A stretch of 64,000 bases of DNA from Amycolatopsis coloradensis (GTDB taxonomy: Bacteria > Actinomycetota > Actinomycetes > Mycobacteriales > Pseudonocardiaceae): the NCBI RefSeq assembly GCF_001953865.1, contig NZ_MQUQ01000019.1, positions 62,001-126,000 on the forward strand, in the 5' to 3' direction. The notes under the pieces are model-generated. The model had not been told where the DNA came from, searched no databases, and worked only from the letters and a program-made list of their open reading frames with translations. This document shows positions 1 to 8,333 of the stretch, piece after piece (the stretch's first letter is position 1; each line of letters opens with the position of its first letter). Both the position numbers and the translations under genes were made by a program.

Positions 1-630
1 GTCCTGCGGATCGCCCGTGACGCGGGCGCTTTCGTCATCGAGGACGACTTCGCGCGGCTGATGGCGCATCCCGGCAGCCCCGCTCCCCCGCCGCCGCTGG
101 TGGCCGACGACCTCGACGGTGTCGTGGTGCACATCCGGTCGCTCACGAAACCGGCGTCGCCGAGCCTGCGGATCAGCGCGCTGGCCGCCCGCGGCCCGGC
201 ACTGGAACGGCTGCGCGGCCTCCACGCCGTCGAGAGCTTCTTCGTACCCCGGCCACTGCAGGAAACCGCGCTGGAACTGGTGAGTTCTCCCGCCTGGGCC
301 CGCCATCTGCGGACACTCGCCGCCGCACTGCGGGAACGCCGCGACGTCGCTGTCTCCGCACTGCGGGAGTTCGTGCCGTCCTGGCAGGCCGTCCCGGTCC
401 CGACCGGTGGCTACCACCTGTGGCAGCCGTTGCCCGGTTTCGCCGACGAAGTCACGCTGACCAGCGCCGCTTTCCGCGCCGGAGTAGCGGTCACGCCCGG
501 CAGGCTCTACTTCGCGGCCGAGGCGCCGGGACCCTATCTGCGCCTGAGCTACGTCAGCGCGGCGACCGGCACGCAGGTGCGGGACGGCATTCGGCGGCTT
601 TCCCAGGCATATCAAGAGATCTCGGTTTAG
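1..630 (+). CDS. PLP aminotransferase-fold protein, probably C-terminal part of a MocR-type regulator (5' truncated)
   Basis: The reading frame is open from the first base to the stop at 628-630, giving 209 residues, so the start lies outside the window. A VIEDDF segment near the start and an SLTKPASPSLRI segment match the PLP-binding region of fold-type I aminotransferases. The lysine codon at 148-150 is the expected Schiff-base lysine. In MocR (GntR/aminotransferase) regulators this domain follows an N-terminal winged helix that would lie upstream. A free-standing class I/II aminotransferase is the alternative. The regulator reading rests on the short, non-canonical PLP segment and is an inference. 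Confidence 0.7.
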   Translation, partial: VLRIARDAGAFVIEDDFARLMAHPGSPAPPPPLVADDLDGVVVHIRSLTKPASPSLRISALAARGPALERLRGLHAVESFFVPRPLQETALELVSSPAWARHLRTLAAALRERRDVAVSALREFVPSWQAVPVPTGGYHLWQPLPGFADEVTLTSAAFRAGVAVTPGRLYFAAEAPGPYLRLSYVSAATGTQVRDGIRRLSQAYQEISV

Positions 631-691
631 GGCTGCCCGCGCGGGCGGGTACTCGTGCTCGTACTATCGCGCACGGAGGCGAAGGACAGGC

Positions 692-1390
692 ATGACACAG
701 CCGGCGGCGGCGCCGCACGAATCACCCGGCAGGCTCTGGGAACTCCTCGACGACGGCCAGCGCAAGGCGCTGCGCGCCGAGGCCGAACTGCGCCGGTACC
801 CGGCCGGGACGGTGATCATCCGCGAAGGCGACCGGTCGGACTGGGTCCTGATCCTGATGACCGGCCGGGTCAAGATCACCTCGGTGTCCACCGGCGGTTA
901 CGACGCCGTGCTGGCCGTCCGAGACCCCGGCGACATCATCGGTGAGATGGCGTCGATGGACGGCAGCCTGCGTTCGGCGACGGCGGTCGCCGTCGAACCG
1001 GTCACCGGACTGTGGCTTTCGGCGCGGGCGTTCAACTCCGTGCTCCGCGAGCAGCCCGGCATCTCCGTGGTCCTGCTCCGGATCATCACCTCGCGCCTGC
1101 GCTACGCCAACTCGCGCCGCACCGAATTCGGCGACAGCACCGCCGCCGAACGCATCGCCGCGATCCTGGTCGATCTGGCCGAGCGGTACGGCGTCCCCGT
1201 CCCCGACGGGACCCTGATCGCGCTGCGGATCAGCCAGCGCGACCTGGCGGGACTCGCGTCCGCGTCACGGGAAGCCGTCGCGCGGACACTGCGGACCTTG
1301 CGCACCGACGGGCTGCTCAGCACCGGGCGGCAACGGCTGGTCGTCCGGAGCCTGAAGGACCTCAGGCAGCTGGCACCCGACGACCACTGA
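692..1390 (+). CDS. Crp/Fnr family transcriptional regulator
   Basis: This 232-residue protein has the two-domain Crp/Fnr layout. Residues about 15-135 form a cyclic-nucleotide-binding-like beta roll (PAGTVIIREGDRSD; GDIIGEMASMDG). Residues about 150-225 hold a Crp-type helix-turn-helix (ISQRDLAGLASASREAVARTL). There is no N-terminal cysteine cluster, so an Fnr-type iron-sulfur oxygen sensor is unlikely. The effector cannot be told from sequence. GGAGG at 675-679 supports the ATG at 692. It stands alone between the MocR-like gene and a convergent hypothetical gene, so its targets are unknown. Confidence 0.9.
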   Translation: MTQPAAAPHESPGRLWELLDDGQRKALRAEAELRRYPAGTVIIREGDRSDWVLILMTGRVKITSVSTGGYDAVLAVRDPGDIIGEMASMDGSLRSATAVAVEPVTGLWLSARAFNSVLREQPGISVVLLRIITSRLRYANSRRTEFGDSTAAERIAAILVDLAERYGVPVPDGTLIALRISQRDLAGLASASREAVARTLRTLRTDGLLSTGRQRLVVRSLKDLRQLAPDDH

Positions 1391-1556
1391 GCCGCCACGG
1401 CAGTCCGAAGTGCCGGAGGAAGGCACCCGCCACCGCCCAAGCCACCGGTTCGACCAGGATGGCCGGTGACAGGATCAGCGCCAGGTCACCGAAATCGGTC
1501 GCCCGCGTCGCACTCCGCCTCACCGGTGACCGGATCCTGGCACGGATCGCCCGCCG

Positions 1557-2168
1557 TCATGCGGTGATTCCGGCAGTCCGGCGGCGGAGCAGGGTGCGAT
1601 GCCGTTCCACCCGCACCCCGAAGCGGATGAGCACCCCACGCACCGCGGGATCACCCGGATCGAACATGATCCGATCGCGGAACAGGCCGCGCAGTTCGGT
1701 GGCCAACGGCTCGGCGAGGTCGCCGTGGACCTTCAGGATCGCCAGCGAGACCAGGCCGGTCCGATCCTTGTTCCAGCCGACGACATCGACCCGCTCCGGC
1801 GCCTTCCGGAACCACCGGACGGCCTGTGCGACGGACCCCGCGACACCCTGACACAGCATCTCCAGCAGCCGAATCGGCATCAGCGCCAGCCCGAAGAGCA
1901 GAGAGAACGGGACCTCGACGAGCGCTTGCAGGGCGGCCGCCACGCCGAACAGTCCGGTGGCCACCTTGTCCACGAGTCCTTCCTCGGCGCCCTCACGACT
2001 GTCCTCGCGGTCGTTGGGCAAGTCTTTGAGATACAGCGTCCAGTCCGCGGTGATCTCGTAGTGCCGGTAGCCGCCTTTGAGTATCGCGAACGGCTGTACC
2101 CACCGGCGCCACGGCGCGAAACGGCGATTGATCTCCCACTCTCGCCCCTCGGGATCGATCACCTTCAT
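1557..2168 (-). CDS. Conserved hypothetical protein with hydrophobic centre
   Basis: I place the start at the ATG whose first base is 2168 (protein begins MKVIDPEGREWEI). A GGAGG sits 4-8 bases upstream of it, and the longer open frame upstream has no coding character. The product is 203 residues. An N-terminal stretch rich in Trp/Arg (about 10-45) precedes two hydrophobic segments around residues 65-110 (ATGLFGVAAALQALVEV; SLLFGLALMPIRLLEML). The C-terminal part is soluble and basic. It looks like a small membrane-associated actinobacterial protein. I do not recognise the family and assign no function. Confidence 0.7.
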   Translation of the reverse strand: MKVIDPEGREWEINRRFAPWRRWVQPFAILKGGYRHYEITADWTLYLKDLPNDREDSREGAEEGLVDKVATGLFGVAAALQALVEVPFSLLFGLALMPIRLLEMLCQGVAGSVAQAVRWFRKAPERVDVVGWNKDRTGLVSLAILKVHGDLAEPLATELRGLFRDRIMFDPGDPAVRGVLIRFGVRVERHRTLLRRRTAGITA

Positions 2169-2344
2169 TCGGCCTCCCCTTCCGATGTCGCACCGTGGCC
2201 GGCTGAAGACACAGTGACAGGGAACGGTCTCTCGATCTGCGTCACCTGACACAGAACGCGGAACCGGGTTGTACGCGCCTTGTACGGCAAGGAAGGACTC
2301 TGATGCCCCGTCATCCGGAAACGAATCCAGGACGGAGTACTCCC

Positions 2345-3844
2345 GTGAAGATCTCTCGCGTCGCACAGGGCCTGTTCGCGGCCCTCGTCGCCATCGCGGC
2401 GGTCGGCGCCTCCCCTGCCACCTCTCTCGCCGCGCCAGCCGCGAGCGCCGCCGTCGGAAACACGGTGGTGTACAAAGAGAAAACAGAAGGTTACGACTGC
2501 TTCAGAATTCCCGCCGTCGTCAAGGCGAACAACGGCGAACTGCTCGCGTTCGCCGAGGCCCGCAAGGGTGGCGCGACCTTCTGCAACGACAGCGGCGACA
2601 TCGACCTCGTCGTGAAACGCTCGGCCGACAACGGGAAGAGCTGGAGCGCTGCAAAGGTCGTCATCGAAGGATTCGGTGACACCAAAGGAAACCCGACACC
2701 GATCGTGGTCCCGTCCACCGGGCGGATCGTGCTGCTCTCGGTGATGGAATGCGTCAAGAACCCTGACTGCAACCGGATTCCGCGGGTCTCGCTCAGCGAC
2801 GACCACGGCAAGACGTGGACCGCGCCCAAGGTGCTCACCACGCAGCTCGGATTCAGCGCCGCGCCGGACTGGCTCGCGACCGGCCCGTCGCACGGCATCG
2901 TGCTGACCCGCGGCGCGCACGCCGGCCGGATCGTCGCCGGGATGAGTTACACCGACGGCGGCAAGAACAGCGGCGCGCTGATCTACAGCGACGACCAGGG
3001 CGTCACCTGGAAGCGCGGCGCCACCGACAGCACGGCGGCGGCGTTGAACCCGCAGGAGATCAGCGTCACCGAACTGCTCGACGGCCGGGTCTACGCCGCG
3101 GCGCGCAACCAGGCGAACAACGGCAACAAGTGCCTCGACGGTGGTGCGAAGAACCGCGCGTACGCCATCAGTTCCGACGGCGGCGCGAGCTTCTCGACGA
3201 AGTTCACCTTCGAGGAGGACCTGATCACCCCGGTCGTACAGGCCTCGACCGCGCGGATGACCGCCACCGACAAGGCAGGCAAGTACAACCGGATCCTGTT
3301 CGCCGCGCCGTCGGTCTGCGACCGCCGCAAGGAACTCGTCGTGCGGTCGTCGTTCGACGAAGGCGCGAACTGGCAGGGTAATTCCGCCGGAACGCTGGTG
3401 TGGAGCGGCGACGCCGCGTACTCCGACATGGTCCAGCTGTCGTCGGGTTCGGTCGGCGTGCTGTACGAAGCGGGCCCGGCGGGGAACGCCAACGAGACCA
3501 TCCGCTTCTCGACCGTCACCGAGACGACACTCGGCGCCCCGGTGTGCGGCGGCGGATACGGCGTGATCGACTCGGCCCCGCTCGGGACGGCGGGCACGGT
3601 TTACCTGTCCTACAACGCTTCCAACGGGCAGAACTGTGTCAGCACGATGAAGAGCGCGTCCGCGGGTACCGCGACGGCGACGTCGGCCTATCTCGAAGTC
3701 CAGGGATCGGCCCGGATCACCGACTCCGGCTCGTTCTCGTGGTTCGCCGGGCCGGTGCGGGCGGCCGCGGCGGACAAATGCGTGAAGTGGGGCGGTTCCG
3801 CGGGTGGGGTCAAGTACGACAGCCCGTCGGAGCACTGCGGCTGA
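2345..3844 (+). CDS. Secreted sialidase (exo-alpha-sialidase, GH33/BNR)
   Basis: The enzyme should release terminal sialic acids from glycoconjugates outside the cell. I choose the GTG at 2345, which follows a GGACGGAG stretch and starts directly at the signal peptide (basic start, hydrophobic residues 9-22, AXA-type sites near 29-35). The mature part has the sialidase FRIP motif at residues 53-56. At least four Asp-box repeats follow (SADNGKSW, SDDHGKTW, SDDQGVTW and SFDEGANW), which mark the six-bladed propeller. A Tyr-rich segment late in the protein (YSDMVQLSSG) fits the nucleophile region. Length 499 residues. No sialic acid uptake or catabolism genes are nearby. Confidence 0.93.
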   Translation: MKISRVAQGLFAALVAIAAVGASPATSLAAPAASAAVGNTVVYKEKTEGYDCFRIPAVVKANNGELLAFAEARKGGATFCNDSGDIDLVVKRSADNGKSWSAAKVVIEGFGDTKGNPTPIVVPSTGRIVLLSVMECVKNPDCNRIPRVSLSDDHGKTWTAPKVLTTQLGFSAAPDWLATGPSHGIVLTRGAHAGRIVAGMSYTDGGKNSGALIYSDDQGVTWKRGATDSTAAALNPQEISVTELLDGRVYAAARNQANNGNKCLDGGAKNRAYAISSDGGASFSTKFTFEEDLITPVVQASTARMTATDKAGKYNRILFAAPSVCDRRKELVVRSSFDEGANWQGNSAGTLVWSGDAAYSDMVQLSSGSVGVLYEAGPAGNANETIRFSTVTETTLGAPVCGGGYGVIDSAPLGTAGTVYLSYNASNGQNCVSTMKSASAGTATATSAYLEVQGSARITDSGSFSWFAGPVRAAAADKCVKWGGSAGGVKYDSPSEHCG

Positions 3845-3875
3845 GCGCCGGGGCTCGTGAGTGCCGTTCCCTGAA

Positions 3876-3929
3876 GTCCGTGAAGGACTCCTTGAGGATC
3901 CAGGGTCCCTCAAGGAGTCCTTCACGGAC
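3876..3929. terminator. Bidirectional hairpin terminator, TGAAGG-type
   Basis: A perfect 22-bp inverted repeat (3876-3897 and 3908-3929) with a 10-nt loop lies between the stop of the sialidase gene and the stop of the convergent gene at 3939. It has no U-tract, as is usual for high-GC actinobacteria. The arm contains TGAAGGAC, related to other hairpins in this window. Confidence 0.8.
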
Positions 3930-3938
3930 CCGGCACAC

Positions 3939-4409
3939 TCACGACTTCGGCGGCCGCAAGCGCGGGGAAAGCTTCGTGAGCCCCAACTTCTCCAGCTGCC
4001 CCGAAATCTCCGCGAGCCCGGCGTCGAACCGGTCCAGATCCACCCCGCGCCCGGACAGCTCGTCGCGGACGTGCTTCTCGACCTTCGCCCAGTCGTTGCG
4101 ATACTCGGTCGCGAGTTGCTTCCACGGCACACCGGCCAGTTCCCCGGCGAGGCTCCGGTCGTAACCGAGCACACCGCGCTCCATCAGGTACGCGATCCCC
4201 GGGTAGCCGAGGTATCCCTGCCAATACGACCCGTTGTCGTTGGCCGTGATCGAACCCGCGGCCGGATCGTGGCGCACGTCGTAGGTCTTGGCCTTGTCCG
4301 ACGACGCGACGCGCGCCGTGTCACCGTCGATCTCGACGCGTCCGTCGGCCACCGCACCGAGCGCCTCGTAGATCTTGATGACCGGGGACGGTTTCCATTC
4401 CGCGGCCAC
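3939..4409 (-). CDS. Conserved hypothetical protein
   Basis: This 156-residue soluble protein begins with a GTG whose first base is 4409, directly abutting the TGA of the DUF1905 gene, so the two are almost certainly translated in series. The N-terminal third mentions a PSPVIKIYEALGAV stretch. The middle is Tyr/Gly rich (SYWQGYLGYPGIAYLM). The C-terminal half is helical and charged. The central sequence reads like a small actinobacterial helper protein in which substrate recognition cannot be guessed. No signal peptide or membrane segment is present. Function unknown; the tight link to DUF1905 suggests a shared role. Confidence 0.75.
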   Translation of the reverse strand: MAAEWKPSPVIKIYEALGAVADGRVEIDGDTARVASSDKAKTYDVRHDPAAGSITANDNGSYWQGYLGYPGIAYLMERGVLGYDRSLAGELAGVPWKQLATEYRNDWAKVEKHVRDELSGRGVDLDRFDAGLAEISGQLEKLGLTKLSPRLRPPKS

Positions 4410-4679
4410 TCAGCCCTCCAGCCGTTCGAGCAGGACGACGTCCACGGTGTCGCCCTCCTCCTTGCCGATCACCTTGCGCACCTCGGCCTTCACCGGGAGC
4501 TTGTGGGTGCCGTCGCCCAGCGCCATGAACGAACTCCGGAACGGATGCCCGTCGATCGTCCCGCGCACTTTGACCAGCCCCTTGGTGCCGAAGAACTCGG
4601 CGGAGCCGGGCATGACCACGTACGTCCAGCCGCCCTTCTCCGGGCTCTTGAGCAGCGTCGCAGTGAACCGTTTGTCCAT
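4410..4679 (-). CDS. DUF1905 domain protein
   Basis: The 89-residue product is a single DUF1905 domain: GGWTYVVMP, FGTKGLVKVRGTIDGHPF and GDGTHKLPVKAEVRK are the family's conserved blocks, and it ends with GDTVDVVL. The family forms a small beta-barrel and has no assigned biochemical role. It is the first gene of a two-gene unit with the hypothetical gene downstream on the same strand (TGA immediately followed by GTG). Confidence 0.9.
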   Translation of the reverse strand: MDKRFTATLLKSPEKGGWTYVVMPGSAEFFGTKGLVKVRGTIDGHPFRSSFMALGDGTHKLPVKAEVRKVIGKEEGDTVDVVLLERLEG

Positions 4680-4718
4680 GGAAGCACCCTACGACAGGGC
4701 ACCGACGAAACCGGTGAG

Positions 4719-5225
4719 TCAGAGGGTGACGCGGATCCGCACGCGGCGGCCCACGTCGCGTGCCCAGGCCCGGATCGACGGCCAATCGCGGAAATCGCCC
4801 GCCCACGGGCCCGCGGCCATGAGCTTCCAGAACAGGCCGCTCGCGGTGGCCGGGGTGAGCCTGCCGCCGAAGGTGGCCGTGCGCTCGGCGTCGATCCGCG
4901 CGGCCAGGACGGCCACTCCCGCGGGCAGGCTGACGTGTTTGCCCGCGGCGAGCGGCCCGCAAGGCCCGCTGTGGAACAGCCAGACCGGGCGGTTCCGGAG
5001 CGCCTCCTCGTGCTCGGTGAGCAGGCGCACCGCCTCCGGGCGCCATCGCCGGTGGTGCAGCGCGCTTCCGACGATCACCGCGCCGTACGGTTCGACGTCG
5101 TCGACCTCGGCGGCGTCCAGCAGATCGGCCGTCAGGCCGCTTTCCCGCAGTTCGGCGACGATCACCTCGGCGATCTCCCTTGTCCCGCCGGACTTCCCGG
5201 CGTGGGCGACGAGCACTGCGGTCAT
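4719..5225 (-). CDS. Flavodoxin-domain protein
   Basis: The 168-residue product starts MTAVLVAHAGKSGGT, a flavodoxin phosphate-binding loop for FMN. It continues with VIVGSALHHRRW and VWLFHSGPCG, as in the HemG-like flavodoxin-domain family. I choose the ATG at 5225 because homology begins exactly there. It lies 88 bp downstream of the nitric oxide synthase gene on the same strand. Bacterial NOS proteins lack a reductase domain, so a flavodoxin at this spot could be the electron donor. That pairing is inference from position; the HemG-like loop could equally mean a stand-alone quinone or flavin reductase. Confidence 0.85.
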   Translation of the reverse strand: MTAVLVAHAGKSGGTREIAEVIVAELRESGLTADLLDAAEVDDVEPYGAVIVGSALHHRRWRPEAVRLLTEHEEALRNRPVWLFHSGPCGPLAAGKHVSLPAGVAVLAARIDAERTATFGGRLTPATASGLFWKLMAAGPWAGDFRDWPSIRAWARDVGRRVRIRVTL

Positions 5226-5313
5226 GCCCCCATTGTCCGGGCGGCCGCGACCCGCGCCGCCGTCCGGCCCATCGACACGCCGCATTCGGCTCACCTCTTC
5301 ACCCGTCGGGGCG

Positions 5314-6510
5314 TTACCCGGGAGGCAGGAAGGCCGGTCTCGCGGCCGGATCGGGTTCGTCGTAGTAGCGGTGGAACACCGCCGTCTGCCCGCCGGACAG
5401 CGGCGGGACGATCCAGCTCCAGTCCGCCTGGCACCGGCGACCCGCACGTTCTTCCTTGGCGATGTGCGTGAGGAACCGCCGCGATTCGGTGTGGTGGTCG
5501 GTGACGGTCACACCCGCCGCGTCGAACGAGTGCTGGACCGCCAGCGTCAGTTCGACGAGCGCGCGGTCACGCCACAGGGTGCGCTCCGACGCCGTCGACA
5601 GGCCCATCAGGTCCGCGATCACCGGCAGCAGGTCGTAGCGGTCGGCGTCGGCCAGGTTGCGCGCGCCGATCTCGGTGGAGAGATACCAGCCGTTGAAGGG
5701 CGCCGCGGGGTAGGTGATCCCGCCGATCACCAGGCGCATGTCGCTGATCGCCGGTACCGCGTGCCAGCGCAGCCCGAGCCCGGCGAACCACCGGTGGTCG
5801 GGATGCGACAGCGGGACCTCCAGCACGGCGTCCGGGGGCAGCCGGAACAGGCGCCGCTCCCCCGGCTCGGCCTCGATGAGCAGCGGGAGCACGTCGAAGG
5901 AACCCTTGCGCCCGGGCGGGCGCCAACCGTGTTCCTTGACGGTCTCGGTGAAAGCGGCGTGGCGCGGATCGCCCAGCACCGAGCCGTCGCCGAGCCGATA
6001 TCCGGCATAGCGGATGAGCTGGTCGTTGTGGATCTTCGGACCGGGCCCGGCGGGCCCGTCCGGGGCGAACACGGTGATGGTCGGCCGGATCGGGCCACCC
6101 CTGGTCGCCTCCCGCAAATGGGTGACGCATTCCTCGGCGACGGCCGCGGCACCGGTGACGTCACGGCGGTCCCGCACCTTCAGTCCCTGCCAGTACAGCC
6201 TGCCGATGCACCGCGCGGAGTTCCGCCAGGCCACCCGGGCGCCGAACTCGATTTCGGCCGTCGTGTGCCGGTAGGTGCCGGTCTCGAGGATCTCTGTGCG
6301 GACCCGGTCCAGCCGTCCCTCGCCGCCGCCCGTCTCGTCGTGAAAGAGCCGGAGGAAGTCCTCCGCCTCGGCGACGTCCACGCTCCGTCCCCGCGACCCT
6401 GTCCCCGGAGGCGAGCGGGGGATATCCGTCACCCGCATGGAGGCTGTCACCACTTCGGCCTCCCACTCTCCGAATTCGACGCCGGCACCGGCGGCGGGAA
6501 CGGTCACCAT
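5314..6510 (-). CDS. nos: Bacterial nitric oxide synthase, oxygenase subunit
   Basis: The protein corresponds to the haem/pterin oxygenase half of animal NOS and should oxidise L-arginine to citrulline and NO. The haem-ligating cysteine is C101 in WRNSARCIGR. FNGWYLSTEIGARN contains the glutamate that binds the arginine guanidinium, and HYYD-type C-terminal residues (FHRYYDEPDP) complete the fold. At 398 residues it is slightly longer than Bacillus NOS owing to the N-terminus. AGGAGG (6512-6517) is too close to the ATG at 6510 and better placed for the GTG at 6507 (spacing 4). An ATG at 6438 is a further option. No reductase domain is fused; a flavodoxin gene follows. Confidence 0.95.
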   Translation of the reverse strand: MVTVPAAGAGVEFGEWEAEVVTASMRVTDIPRSPPGTGSRGRSVDVAEAEDFLRLFHDETGGGEGRLDRVRTEILETGTYRHTTAEIEFGARVAWRNSARCIGRLYWQGLKVRDRRDVTGAAAVAEECVTHLREATRGGPIRPTITVFAPDGPAGPGPKIHNDQLIRYAGYRLGDGSVLGDPRHAAFTETVKEHGWRPPGRKGSFDVLPLLIEAEPGERRLFRLPPDAVLEVPLSHPDHRWFAGLGLRWHAVPAISDMRLVIGGITYPAAPFNGWYLSTEIGARNLADADRYDLLPVIADLMGLSTASERTLWRDRALVELTLAVQHSFDAAGVTVTDHHTESRRFLTHIAKEERAGRRCQADWSWIVPPLSGGQTAVFHRYYDEPDPAARPAFLPPG

Positions 6511-6887
6511 TCCTCCTGCGCTTCGGAAATGCCCGGAGGGTCATACTCGATCGGCGGGATGGCCGGGTCCGGACCAGACGGAAGACGATACCCCACGAAA
6601 ACCGGGACACTATCCTCCAAATGGCAGAAGTCCCCACAGGACAACGTCTTCCCAGCTCAGCATGCCTACCGGCGACAATGTTTGGAATTGAGTCCGACTT
6701 CGCGGAAGATTCACCGAAGCGTCCATGGCGAAACGATCACGCTTATCCATGATCCCGTTGTGATCATTTACCGGCCACACTTTAGAGTGTATTCACCCGC
6801 CTGCCCTTCTGTTCTTTCCCGGGACCGGTGTATTGACCCGGATCCGCCGTCGCTAGAGTGCGGGAAACTCCGGCGGAAAGGAAACTC
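6511..6887. promoter_or_regulatory. Divergent promoter region between nos and the COG0523 GTPase gene
   Basis: This 377-bp gene-free stretch separates two divergent genes and is less GC-rich than its surroundings, especially 6650-6800. It contains ATGATC (6749-6754) and GATCAT (6762-6767), a perfect 6-bp inverted repeat spaced by 7 bp, of the size of a metal- or redox-regulator operator. It does not match the actinobacterial Zur consensus I know. No coding sequence is evident. Confidence 0.45.
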
Positions 6888-7904
6888 GTGGTCGACAGGC
6901 GGATCCCGGTCATCCTGGTCGCGGGCTTTCTCGGTGCCGGGAAGACCACCCTGCTCAACCATCTGCTGGCCAATCGCCAAGGTGCGCGCATCGGTGTCGT
7001 CGTCAACGACTTCGGGAGCGTCGCCGTCGACGCGATGGCCGTCTCCGGCCAGGTCGACACGATGATGTCCTTCGGCAACGGCTGCCTGTGCTGCGCCGTC
7101 GACGCGAGCGGCCTCGACGCCATGCTCGCGAAGCTGTCCGAGGCCGAGGCAGGCATCGACGTCATCGTGATCGAGGCCAGCGGGCTCGCCGAACCGCGTG
7201 ACCTCATCCGCCTGATGATCGCCAGCGAGAATCCCGCCATCGCGTACGGCGGCCTGATCGAACTCGTCGACGCCGCCGAGTTCGAGGCGACCAGGCGACG
7301 CCACCCGGAGCTGGACGAACACCTCGGGTTCGCCGACCTGGTCGTGCTCAACAAGACCGACCGCGCCGACGAGGACGCCCTGGCCAAGCTGCGCGGCACG
7401 ATCGACGAGATCGCGCCCGGCACGCCGGTGATCGCGACCTCCCACGGCAGGATCGACCCCACGCTGTTCTTCGACGCCCGGCCGCGTGACCGCGCCGGGC
7501 AAATGTCGTTCGACGACCTCCGCGAGGAGGAGCACGACCACGAGCACCACTTCCACACCGCGTACGACAGCGTCGCCTTCACCGCCGAGCGACCGCTGGA
7601 CCCGCGTCGGCTGATGGATTTCCTCGAACAGCGCCCCGGCGGGCTCTACCGGATCAAGGGTTTCCTCGACTTCGGCCCGAACGGCCCGCGCTCCCGGTTC
7701 GGTCTGCACACGGTGGGCTCGTTCATCCAGGTGGAACGGTCGGCGTGGCCTTCGAGCCGGCCTCGCCGAAGCGAACTGGTGCTGATCGGCTCCGGGATCG
7801 ACACCGACGCCGTCACCGCCCGCCTCGAAGCGTGCGTCGTGGAAGATCCCGAGGTCGTCGACGAACGCGGCATGCTGCGCGTCCTGCGATTCGTCCAGGA
7901 CTGA
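6888..7904 (+). CDS. COG0523 (CobW/ZNG-like) metal-chaperone GTPase
   Basis: The family moves metals (zinc, cobalt, nickel) to client proteins using GTP. The 338-residue protein has Walker A GFLGAGKTT (residues 13-21), the family CXCC metal motif C66-L-C68-C69 and the guanine-specificity motif NKTD. A histidine-rich loop EEHDHEHHFH precedes the CobW C-terminal domain. I choose the GTG at 6888 because GGAAAGGA lies just before it and homology begins there. It is divergent from nos. The metal served is unknown; Zur-linked zinc-stress paralogues are common, but no Zur box is visible here. Confidence 0.9.
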   Translation: MVDRRIPVILVAGFLGAGKTTLLNHLLANRQGARIGVVVNDFGSVAVDAMAVSGQVDTMMSFGNGCLCCAVDASGLDAMLAKLSEAEAGIDVIVIEASGLAEPRDLIRLMIASENPAIAYGGLIELVDAAEFEATRRRHPELDEHLGFADLVVLNKTDRADEDALAKLRGTIDEIAPGTPVIATSHGRIDPTLFFDARPRDRAGQMSFDDLREEEHDHEHHFHTAYDSVAFTAERPLDPRRLMDFLEQRPGGLYRIKGFLDFGPNGPRSRFGLHTVGSFIQVERSAWPSSRPRRSELVLIGSGIDTDAVTARLEACVVEDPEVVDERGMLRVLRFVQD

Positions 7905-8005
7905 CACGCCGAAGGCCGAAATACCGGGAATCGCGGCGAGTCTCCTTGAGACTGATTCCCGGAAGGAATCTCGAGCTGGACCACCTGTATCGGGAGGACA
8001 GTTCC

Positions 8006-8272
8006 ATGTCGGACACCGCCGGACGCTGGTACCTGGTCGGCGCGCTGCCGGAGGACTCCCCCGCCGCGCATCTGATGACCCGCTCCGAAGATCTCCGCTA
8101 CCGGCGTTCCGCCTGCGGGGACAAGGAATCCCGGATGTGGACGCCGGTGGATCTCACCGGCACCGACGTCGTCCCGTGCCCGCGCTGCGCCGCGACCCTG
8201 CCGAGCCACCGCTCCACCCGCAAGGCCGAACCCGCCCCGAACACGCAACTCGCCTTCGACCTCCCCCTGTGA
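8006..8272 (+). CDS. Small hypothetical protein with CPRC motif
   Basis: The 88-residue product follows GGGAGGA at a good distance and lies about 100 bp after the GTPase gene on the same strand. It contains a Cys in RSACGDKES and a PCPRC pair about 30 residues later, which could form a small zinc-binding site. It ends in a basic, proline-containing tail. I do not recognise a named family. The stop is 13 bp before a 48-bp palindrome that should end its transcript. Confidence 0.7.
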   Translation: MSDTAGRWYLVGALPEDSPAAHLMTRSEDLRYRRSACGDKESRMWTPVDLTGTDVVPCPRCAATLPSHRSTRKAEPAPNTQLAFDLPL

Positions 8273-8285
8273 TCGCCCGCGTTTC

Positions 8286-8333
8286 GTCCTCTGGTTGCGG
8301 TACTTGCGCGCGCAAGTACCGCAACCAGAGGAC
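8286..8333. terminator. Perfect 48-bp palindrome between convergent genes
   Basis: Positions 8286-8333 form a perfect palindrome centred on a CGCGCG run, lying between the stop at 8272 and the convergent polymerase-domain gene. Its last base is also the last base of that gene's TAG stop codon (8333-8335). A bidirectional terminator is the simplest reading. Confidence 0.8.

Noticed and set aside
6749..6767. Zur box before the COG0523 GTPase gene
   Set aside because: The inverted repeat ATGATC-N7-GATCAT does not match the actinobacterial Zur consensus in arm sequence or spacing.
4375..7065. Very long plus-strand open frame opposite the NOS and flavodoxin genes
   Set aside because: It is antisense to well-supported genes; high GC produces long empty frames. 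No ribosome-binding site or known domain appears.
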